From: Tenrec ecaudatus
Lineage: Eukaryota > Chordata > Mammalia > Afrosoricida > Tenrecidae
Direction of reading: 5' to 3'
Assembly (NCBI RefSeq): GCF_050624435.1
Contig: NC_134542.1
Location: 110,467,677-110,531,676 of the forward strand
DNA length: 64,000 nt
The position numbers were made by a program, and so were the translations under genes. Shown piece by piece: positions 56,180 through 64,000 of the stretch (positions are counted from its first letter, which is position 1; every line of letters starts with the position of its first letter). The notes beneath the pieces are model-generated. The model saw only the letters and a list, made by a program, of their open reading frames with translations. It made no database searches and was not told the DNA's origin.

Positions 56180-56435
56180 GTTGCCTGGAGACAGTGGGTC
56201 ACCATGTACTTTGGAGGAGTTGTCAGGAGAGGTCCCTCCCTGAAAAAGGACATAGTGCTTGGTAAAGTCGAGAGTCCGAGAAGGAGAAGGAGACTCGCAA
56301 GGGCCTGGTTGACACAATGGTGCAACAATGGGCTCAGACATGACAGCAATTGTCAGGATGGCCCGGGTACAGTGTTTCTTTCTGTTGTACATGGTATCCT
56401 AAGGGGTTGAAACCAACTCTAGCATCTAAAAACTA
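56180..56435 (+). mobile_element. RTE LINE 3' end, sense
   Basis: gtcaggagaggtccctccct, gacatagtgcttggtaaagt, caatggtgcaacaatgggct and ttctttctgttgtacatggt match the RTE ORF2 terminus, also present at 53,490-53,780. The copies differ at many sites. Confidence 0.75.
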
Positions 56436-56439
56436 CATC

Positions 56440-57215
56440 AATCTCTGCATGATGAGACTCAGCATAATAGAATCCTCAGGGATGTTCTCTGCTTCCAATA
56501 TGGTGTGAAAAAGCCCCCCCACACACACACTTTTTTTTTGTTTCTGTTGGGTCTGGTTCTTGTATCTGGTTTCTCCTCTGAACTCCAGTTCTTTGCATTT
56601 GAGCCAGCAGTCTTACCTGCCAATCCTGGCAGTCAGCAGCAGCCTGTCATAGTACCTGCTTTCTTACATTGGACTCGTTTGCCTTGACTACAGGAAGCCT
56701 GCCATCGCACCTGACAACCATGAATTTATCCACTCATCCAGCTACAACATGCATAGCTTTCATCCAGCCTGATATCTGAACCCCACAGAATTTATCTGCC
56801 TCTATAACTGTGTGAGCCATTTCCTAGACAGCAACCTCTCTGTGTGTATACATATTCAAGCTTCTCTAGTTTAACTTCTTTAGCAAACCCAGCCTAAGCC
56901 ATTTTTTGAAGGTCTCCCTGAGAAGACATCCTTAGAAAGAAGACTAATAGATGAGCAAGTCTTATTATTTGGGGGGGAAATGCCACGACATAAAAGAAGG
57001 CATATAAATACGGTATATCTGATAGTTACCCATCCAATTGCAGTGAGGATGAAAGGCAGATCTTTCCAGGAATGCAAAGAACGGCTTCTTTTCAAGAAAA
57101 TGTAAACCTCCAGAACATGGCTTTTGTGTCACATTTACCAAGCTGAACACCTAAGTAGTCCTGGCTCTGCCTTCATCCTTCGCTGCATCTAAGATGCTTC
57201 CAAGGCCAGGAAATC
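56440..57215. other. Unclassified intergenic sequence
   Basis: Nothing recognised apart from short CA and T runs near 56,517-56,540. Confidence 0.35.
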
Positions 57216-57219
57216 TTCA

Positions 57220-57880
57220 GGGTCTCTGTTAATACATGCTGTTATCACCTCTCCATGTCTTCTCTAGTCTTGCCCTGTCTCTTCACTATCCACACAATTG
57301 TCTAGCTCCCTCATTCTCTCAAGCCCCCAAGCACTCACACTTAGCACTGAAATCAGTCCTGCCATCTGCCTAGACCACAGACACAGCTCTCTGGAACAAC
57401 AGTGCTGACCGTTCTAAAGCGTCCTTCACTGCACAGTCAACCAAGCAGAGAGAACCATATCACTCCTCTGTGTGGAATTCTCTAGTGATCTGCTATGACT
57501 TATTGAGAGCAAGAAGTAGATTGTCAGACCTTTGGCTTGTAAGATTCTCTGAGTGAACTTGTGTCTTCAACCTTTCAGTTAGCAGCTGAATGTTAACTGT
57601 TTTCCAGGGGCCCCTTTATTTTGTACTGCAGTAAAAACAATCAGCTTAGAGTACAATTTTGTTCATGTTGTTCCTTCACCGGAATTCTGCAAGCCTTCCT
57701 TTCTCTTCTGCATCTGATTCATTATTACCTTTCCTATAGCTCAACTGTCTGTCTTTCACAGAACACTTCCTGACATTCTTTCCCCAGACGGCAAGGACAG
57801 TGTCTAAGCCATTGTCTTGTAATTTCTTGCACTGTCACTTATCACTGACCTTATCAAGGGATACTGTATTTGTCATGGTT
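57220..57880 (+). repeat. L2-like ancient LINE relic
   Basis: catatcactcctctgtgtgg, ttccttcaccggaattctgc and cttcctgacattctttcccc follow in the order expected for an L2 3' portion in sense. The copy is old and diverged. Confidence 0.5.
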
Positions 57881-58120
57881 AAGTTTATTATAAGAACTAT
57901 GCCTGCCTTAGCTCACAACAAAAGAAAGACACCAAAATAATACGACCTAGCAACAACACCATGATGAAGTTTTTATCTGTTTTCTTTTGCTCCAGAATAA
58001 GTTCTGACACATTTTAAATTGGGCGAATGAATGAGTGAATGGACTGGCCAATGGTAAAATATACATGATTAAGGATAACAGAAGGGATGGAAGGTAAAGA
58101 AAATATATTTATATCAGATT
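57881..58120. other. AT-rich spacer
   Basis: No feature recognised. Confidence 0.3.
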
Positions 58121-58124
58121 CTCA

Positions 58125-58420
58125 TATTATTTTTAATTTTTATTTTATTTAGGGGCTCTTCCAGCTTTTATCACAATGCATGCATATATCCATTGTCAAA
58201 CACATCTGTACATATGTTGTCATCATTTTTCCCCCAACATTTTCTTTCTTCTTGAGCCCTAGGAATCAGCTCCTCATTTTTCCCTTCCCTCCCCTACCTT
58301 CCCTCCCCCATGAACTCTTGATGATTTATAAATTCTTCTTCTTTTATGTCTTACACCGACCTCTGTCTTCCTTCATCCACTTTTCTGTTGTCTGTCCCCC
58401 TGGCGGGGGCATGATTCTCA
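58125..58420 (-). mobile_element. Antisense LINE 3' terminus
   Basis: ttttatttaggggctcttcc, cagctcctcatttttccctt and tgatgatttataaattcttc match the terminal 300 bp of the LINE 3' region family seen at 14,680 and 34,417, reverse orientation and more diverged. Confidence 0.75.
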
Positions 58421-59279
58421 TCTTTTGGAGGTGTTTGAGCTGATACTGTAAAGATATTTGTAAAAACCACTAGGAAGGTGCAGATAAAATAGCTTAAGTG
58501 ATCGTTACTGTTTCAAACAACCAGAAGTTTTTGCATGACAGCAAAGAGTGGCCTGTAAGTGACATTTGTTATTTATTTTTTTTCTTCGAAGTATTTGTAT
58601 GGAACATTCTCTATGGGACAAGCAGTGTTGTATGCTTGGCACAAATATAGTGGAGAGCAAGTAAATATGCAGTTCTTCATTAAAAGAAGCTTATTATCTT
58701 GGGAGTGAAACTGCCAAAATACATAAACATACTCCGAGTTTGACTTTAAGGAACAAAAGCAGGTGCTCCTTTGAGAATGCACAACCAAAGGATCTGACCT
58801 CATTGAAGGGGTCAGAGAAGGTTAGAAGCGATGCTTGAGCCAAGAACTTCAGAATGGTTCGCACTAGGGAAGTTACTTTCTGAACCTTTCCCCCAGAGTA
58901 GGATAGCAGAGAAAACAGCTCAAATGAGATGACAGCAAGCCAGACCCCACTTTTCCTTCTTCCTTTCCCTTTTAAAAAAAGTAGTAGGAACATAGGGTGT
59001 GTGGACACCGGAGAAGAGTGCTGAGAATTGCTATATAATGGGAAGCCAGAGTTACCTATTTTCTTGAGAATAGTGAAAATAATCGCTCGCCTACTTTTGC
59101 TGTTGCTGTTTGTTTATTGAACACTTACTGTGTAGCAGGGAGCGCTGCTGGCTCTGGGTTAGGCGTCGGGCTGCCAATGGGAATGACCCAAAGCAGCTAC
59201 TGCTCCACAGCCAAACAACGAGGCCGCTTGCTCCAATCAAGGTTGACCATCTTAGACTAAATGGTCTCTATTGACTGAA
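58421..59279. other. Unclassified intergenic sequence
   Basis: A MIR-like motif (tttattgaacacttactgtg) lies at 59,113. No gene recognised. Confidence 0.35.
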
Positions 59280-59462
59280 TAGGAGCCCTGACCTAGTGGC
59301 TATGTGTTAGGTTGTGATGCGCATGGTCAGCATTTCAAAACCACCAGCAGCTAAGTGGGAGAAAAGACTGAGCTTTCTACTCCCATAAACAATTACAGTC
59401 TCGAAAACCCACGGAGGTGGCTATGAATCAGCATCAGCTCGATGGCAATGAGTTTAGGGTTT
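59280..59462 (+). repeat. AfroSINE
   Basis: Nearly complete: aggagccctgacctagtggc head, gagctttctactcccataaa body, tacagtctcgaaaacccacg, and tail cagctcgatggcaatgagtt. One of the clearer copies of the 'ctttctactccc' subfamily. Confidence 0.9.
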
Positions 59463-59494
59463 ATTGACTGCAAAGCAGTGAGGTTTGATTTTGT

Positions 59495-59690
59495 ATTTTG
59501 GTTACTATGTGTCAAGCATTGTACTAAAAGTATGACACTTTCAGTTAAAAATGATAAAGGAAAACTATGAGGAAGTATAATGACTTTTCTCATTTTATGT
59601 AAAGGAAAACTGAGTCTATGGAAAGTTAAAAATAGTAAAATGTCCAAAATCTCATATAATGAATTGCAAAGCAACCATTTGAAGTGATAG
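59495..59690 (-). repeat. MIR-like relic
   Basis: actatgtgtcaagcattgta followed by tttctcattttatgtaaagg and gaaaactgagtctatggaaa follows the antisense MIR layout. Confidence 0.5.
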
Positions 59691-59764
59691 ACCTCATCTC
59701 TAGAATCAGTACTTCAGAGAATAAAGAGGGGCCTTCGAAATTAGACAAGCATATGTGCATTTAG

Positions 59765-59870
59765 TCTACAGCCATCTTTCTCTCAGGGAGAGGGTGGTGG
59801 GTTTGAAAGACCAACCGCTAGTTCAGCTCAGTTAGCAGCTAAGCACTTTATCCACTGCACTACCAGGCTT
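59765..59870 (-). repeat. AfroSINE 5' fragment
   Basis: gagggtggtgggtttgaaag and ccactgcactaccaggctt are the complement of the SINE tRNA-like head. Confidence 0.7.
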
Positions 59871-60695
59871 TGTCTTTCTCCTTTATAGGAGATTCCAATA
59901 CCAAACAATAGTGTGCTCGCCAGCCAGACACACTGGGAGAATCTCAAGGCAGGCCGTCTGCTCATGTGCTCTACTCGTCATGTGCGATCCTTCCGTTTGG
60001 GGATGCTTCATTGAGCCAGGAGCTGGCGAGCATTTCTCCTGCGGATCTTGCCTCTACCTCACTTCAATTTTATTTTTGAAGTGTAGTTACATTAAGTTCA
60101 GGAATTTTCACACGAGCATTTCAGTTTTAAATATTTACGAGGAGAGGATCAGTGTTAACATAAACTCAATCGTTTTGCAATGTGGAGTAAGAAAACATCC
60201 ATGGCTTTTGAAGGTTATAGAAAATAGTTTTAGGGATTAAAATAATTTCCAAAAATCATTTCAAATGCTGTCTTTGGTTGAGATAGTCAAATGCATGTTT
60301 TTCTACTTCCATAAGTGACTAGGGTCAGGTAAAATACAAATCTACGAGAGAAATAAGAAACAATTATTGTGTAAATCTTTGATTGAGTAATACTGGGGTG
60401 GTGGGGTCCTCTTTTAAGCCACCAGGGGGGAAGGAAAATTGATGCAATTATGGTTACATGTTATTTCAAGTTCTGTATCCCCGAAGTGCAGCTCCAGAGC
60501 AGGAGAGAATATTTTTCTTACTGAGAGTGCTCAAAATCCATCAGCAGGAGCACTTTTCTCTCTGAAAATCTGTGTATGTCAATTTCACTGCATCAAGAGC
60601 AGGTGCTCGTGGAAGCTGCTGGGAGCCTGAGTGACAAATGACATTATTGTGTATTCTACAGCGACAATGATATCACATACGAACCAGGGTTGACC
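59871..60695. other. Unclassified intergenic sequence
   Basis: ORF 59,911-60,240 has no recognisable domain. Confidence 0.35.
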
Positions 60696-60699
60696 CTGC

Positions 60700-62085
60700 C
60701 ACTCGATGTGGTTAGATGCCACCGAGTCCATCCCGACGCACAGTGATCCGATGGACACAGAGGAAAACGCTGCCTGACTCCACACCATCCTCATGATCAT
60801 TGCTTGAGGCCATTATTGCATCTCATTCATTGTCTTTCTTTGTCCTGCGAACCCTCTGCTTTACCAGTCACGCTGTCAGTCTCCAAGGATTGGTCCCTCC
60901 TGATAACATGCTTAAAGTGTATGAGATGATGTCTCACCATCTTCATTCCCAAGGAGCATTCTAGCTGCAGTTTTCCCAAGACATAATTGTTCATTTTCCA
61001 ACAGTCCATGATTCCAATGGCAACATTAGCCAGCACTACACTTAAGGCATGGATTACTTGGTCTTTCTTCGGCTTTTGCACGCACATAGGTGATTGTATA
61101 TATCATGTCTTTGCTCAGGACCACTTTAGTCCTTGCAGGAACTGAACCCAATGAGATCCACCTATTGAGTGGACTCAAGACTAACAGCTTCCTTGGGTGT
61201 GACTGTGCACTCAAGTAAAGTGAAATCCTCAGCGAGCTGAATCTTTCGTCCATTTATCACAATGTTGCCTATTAATCCAAGGCTATAGTCTGTATAAAAA
61301 TTATTATTAACTGGGAGTTAACACATATATCGTATCATTCCATAGTTCAATCAGAATTGTATAATTGCTATAGGCTTTCATCTCTATCAGTGTTTCAACT
61401 TCTTTTGGCTTTCAGCAAGTACGGTTGTGTCCACTACTTATCACAGATTGTTAGTTTTCCTCCTTGCCTGCTACTAGTTCTTCATCCACTCTAGCTTTTG
61501 AGTTTATTCACTAAGCATGCAGATTGAGCAATGTGATAAAAAAAATGCAACCCTAGTTACTTTTTCTTATATTCAATCATGCAGGGGCTCCTCATTTTGT
61601 TTGAATAATCTTTTCAGTGTTCACAGGTCCCACATGAATCAAGTGTTTTAGAATTTCTATTGTTTTGCAATGTCACCCACAATTTGCTATGATCTATATA
61701 TTAGAGTTAAGGAGCCCTGGTGGTTTAGTGGTTATACCTCGGACTGCTAACCAGGAGGTCAGAAGTTTGAAAACACCAGTAACTCGATGGAGCTTTGTGC
61801 TCTCATCTGGAGTTACAATCCTGTAAACTTACAGGGTCAGTTCTAGTTTGCTTAGTGAATAAAACGGATAAACAGCTTCCTGGTATCCTGCGCTTTCACT
61901 CAAGACATAGCTGACATCAGCAATCATATTTCTTGTTCCACGCCCACTCCTAAACTTGGCATGGATTTCAGAGAGTTCATTTTAGATTTACTAATGTAAC
62001 TTAAAAAATTATCTTCAGCAAAATTTAATTCCATATGTATATTAGTGATATTATCAGTAAATTTTTTCAACATATAACATTGCCT
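60700..62085 (-). mobile_element. RTE-clade LINE fragment, antisense, with nested AfroSINE
   Basis: From the left: RTE 3' terminus complement (ggttagatgccaccgagtcc, aacgctgcctgactccacac), then ttggtccctcctgataacat, then upstream ORF2 parts (ttggctttcagcaagtacgg; cacaatttgctatgatctat), then after the SINE ctggtatcctgcgctttcac and ttatcttcagcaaaatttaa. It overlaps in content with 425-1,320 and is equally decayed. Confidence 0.7.
61707..61855 (+). repeat. AfroSINE nested in the RTE fragment
   Basis: aaggagccctggtggtttag is the tRNA-like head and tgctaaccaggaggtcagaa follows. The RTE LINE continues on both sides. Confidence 0.88.
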
Positions 62086-62380
62086 CTTTCTTAATGACTC
62101 CTAGATTGCCTAATTTGCTAATGGTCAAAATTGTCAATGGAAAGATATATTAATTTGCATGTGTGAATGTCATATTTTAACATTATTTTCTTAGATAAAT
62201 AGACATAAAATTAGAAAAAAACATTCTCTAACTCACACTTACTCTAACTCTAACACATTACTGTAACTCTAATTACAATAAAATATAATTTTTTCATGGA
62301 GGCTTAATATCTTTGGATGTTTCAAATATTTAATATACTCTGATGACAAATGGAGGTTTTGATGTTCAGTACTATCCAGA
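62086..62380. other. AT-rich spacer
   Basis: A short run of ctaact-type repeats at 62,228-62,270 is the only structure seen. Confidence 0.35.
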
Positions 62381-62382
62381 AC

Positions 62383-62602
62383 CAAACCCCAAACCCACTG
62401 TCATGAGTCAAATCTGATTTACAACAACTCCATAGAACAGAGTAGACCTGCTCCATCGAGTTCTACTTATAAGATTTCTGAGACTGCATATCTTTATCAA
62501 AGCAGAAAGTTTCATTGTTCTCTCACAAAGTGGATGGTGGGTTTGAACCAGTAACTTTGTGGTAGCAGTCCAGTGCTCAACGCCACCAAAGCACCAACTC
62601 AG
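62383..62602 (-). repeat. AfroSINE
   Basis: ccaaacccactgtcatgagt, agaacagagtagacctgctc, gatggtgggtttgaaccagt and ccaccaaagcacc mark a near-complete reverse copy. Confidence 0.88.
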
Positions 62603-62620
62603 AGGTGCTCTGAAATAAGG

Positions 62621-62915
62621 TCTGATAATCTACTTTCAGGAGTCCTGCTGGTGTAATGAGTTACATATTGCTCTACAAACCAAAATAAACATCTGATAAT
62701 CGACTTTCAGGAGTCCTGCTGGTGTATTGAGTTACATATTGCTCAGCAGTTCAAAATCACTAGCTACTCGGTGGGAGCAAGATGAGGCTTTCTTCTCCAG
62801 GAAAGAGTTGCTGTCTTGGAAACACCAGGGACAGTTCTTCTCTGTCCTACAGGGTTGCTGTAAGATGGAATGAACTCTATGGCGGTGAGTGTTTGATTTT
62901 TGGTGTCTACTTTCA
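62621..62915 (+). repeat. AfroSINE with duplicated head
   Basis: The segment tctgataatc to gttacatattgctc is present at 62,621-62,674 and again at 62,692-62,744 (period 71 bp), so the tRNA-like head was duplicated with a short flank. The body follows only the second copy (gagcaagatgaggctttctt; ctctatggcggtgagtgttt). Confidence 0.85.
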
Positions 62916-63109
62916 AAAAAGTCTGCTGTTCCATACAGTAGGCAGCACAATTCTACTCTGACACACATGAGGTTGACTTGAATCAAAAATATATTAAAGT
63001 CCAAGTGGCTAATGGTGGTTTAAATTGATTTTCCAACTCACTTAGTGACATACAAAGGTGAATTAAGATGCAGTACAATGAAGTCACAGGAACCTTGATT
63101 AAGCTAAAC

Positions 63110-63480
63110 TGTCAAAATCTGAAGCACTGTTTCTCAACATAACCTCCACCTAGGTCTATACACTTCTGAATGTGGTCTTTCTATAAACACTTGCCCGAAA
63201 AACCACGTACTCATCTGTTTACACTGCTGCAAGATAGCAGTTTGGGCATCACCAAGGGACTCCAATAAAATAGCTTTTAAATGTTCCTTGAGTTTGGGGA
63301 ATATAAGTTTAAAAGCGCAAAATAAGGCTTGAAGGCGAGATGGGACGAGGTTTCACAATGAAACTCTTATAAACCCTTGTTACTCTTGAAGAGTGAGCAG
63401 CTAAATTGTTGTGATGAGAAGAATAAAAAAATGCTCTCCGCTAGGGTCCTTGCCTTTTTCTCATCAATGTAGCATTCAGT
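63110..63480 (-). pseudogene. Mariner transposase remnant
   Basis: The minus strand of 63,300-63,110 reads PKLKEHLKAILLES, then a region ending in PRWRLC, matching the mariner C-terminal pattern 'PKLKEHLKG...RWDKC'. Farther upstream on that strand the catalytic region is frameshifted. It is diverged from the remnant at 48,215-48,700. Confidence 0.6.
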
Positions 63481-64000
63481 TTTCTTAAAATGACTTCATC
63501 ATAAGCCCCTTTGGTCATTCTAAGTCCTTTGCAAAACATCTATCAATATTACCTTTTTGGCGTTTCAGAAGGCAGCCACCCCAACCTTGTGAACTGGCTT
63601 ATCTGCCTAGAGTTTCCTGGCCCAGGACACCAGCCTTTGTTTGATGGGCATTATTTTAGAAGGGAACCTCAAGACTAATACTAGAGTGTTACTTAAAAGA
63701 AAAAAAAACTGTAGCCATCTAGAGTAGTATGCAAACCCATTTTGTTTGGAGAAAATCCCTTACATGCAAGAACTGCAACCTCAGTAGTAATATTTTTTTA
63801 CTTACACTTATCTATTTAAACAAACAACAACCTTGTAGATGTGTAGCATGTGAACATATAAACTCACGTGCCTTCTGCTTAGGAGATGGGGAAAATCCTG
63901 GTCCTGTGCCCAGCAGACAAAAGAAATACACTTTTTTTCAAAGACACTGTTTCTGCTACCATTATGCCCTAATTCAAAGCTACAAATAGAGTATCACCTG
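63481..64000. other. Unclassified sequence to the window end
   Basis: 63,481-63,560 may continue the mariner remnant. The ORF 63,729-63,989 has no recognisable domain. Confidence 0.35.

Noticed and set aside
62228..62270. Interstitial telomere-like repeat
   Set aside because: The ctaact units lack the CCCTAA triplet of Cs and are irregular; it is ordinary AT-rich low-complexity DNA.
1..64000. A coordinated novel multi-gene system
   Set aside because: After both strands were read, every coding signal with a recognisable domain is either a mobile-element gene or a ribosomal-protein retrocopy; nothing suggests a new functional gene cluster.

Overview
This window is mammalian nuclear DNA from an afrotherian, most likely the lesser hedgehog tenrec or a close relative. 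Three things seen here point that way. tRNA-derived SINEs of the AfroSINE type occur throughout. RTE-clade LINE copies recur. Two non-autonomous hAT elements are recognisable as SPIN ('Space Invaders'), which from general knowledge is present in the tenrec and is thought to have reached several tetrapods by horizontal transfer. I found no exon of an active host gene, no tRNA or rRNA gene and no CRISPR array. Almost every open reading frame is a chance ORF, a microsatellite translation or a broken mobile-element gene.

Layout. 1-4,545 is a nested stack: a degenerate antisense RTE LINE broken by a SPIN element, an AfroSINE, an RPL23 processed pseudogene (itself split by a LINE tail) and a solo LTR. 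4,550-10,380 is AT-rich with AfroSINEs, an ERVL-type solo LTR (7,042-7,603) and an antisense LINE 3' region. 10,381-21,523 is a block of decayed sense-strand L1 sequence: the 5' part of one copy, a second copy with recognisable ORF1, endonuclease and reverse transcriptase, a LINE tail inserted in ORF1, and a LINE 3' region carrying GA and TA microsatellites. 21,830-22,260 is a probable LTR. 24,000-24,720 is a sense RTE fragment. 24,918-31,237 is the main item, an almost complete ERVL provirus with two LTRs, a tRNA-Leu-type primer site, gag, protease, reverse transcriptase, RNase H, integrase and dUTPase, no env, and all frames broken.

31,240-64,000 is mostly unique or very old sequence with scattered insertions: an antisense LINE tail with a 19-bp target-site duplication (34,417-35,300), two minisatellites (37,194-37,321 and 38,276-38,459), an RPS7 processed pseudogene (about 43,813-44,480), a complete SPIN with a perfect 8-bp target-site duplication (47,544-48,022), mariner remnants (48,215-48,700 and 63,110-63,480), an IAP-like class II solo LTR with a perfect 6-bp target-site duplication inside an AfroSINE (49,817-50,211), a compound ERVL-type LTR (52,215-52,906), an ACACAT minisatellite, and L2, MIR and L1M relics.

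The genes do not work together as a pathway. What the window records is the order of insertion: old MIR/L2/L1M, then RTE and L1, then AfroSINEs and pseudogenes, then ERVL, LINE tails, SPIN and the IAP-like LTR. I did not find a convincing undescribed biological system. Family assignments are from pattern recognition without database searches, and boundaries without a stated duplication are approximate.
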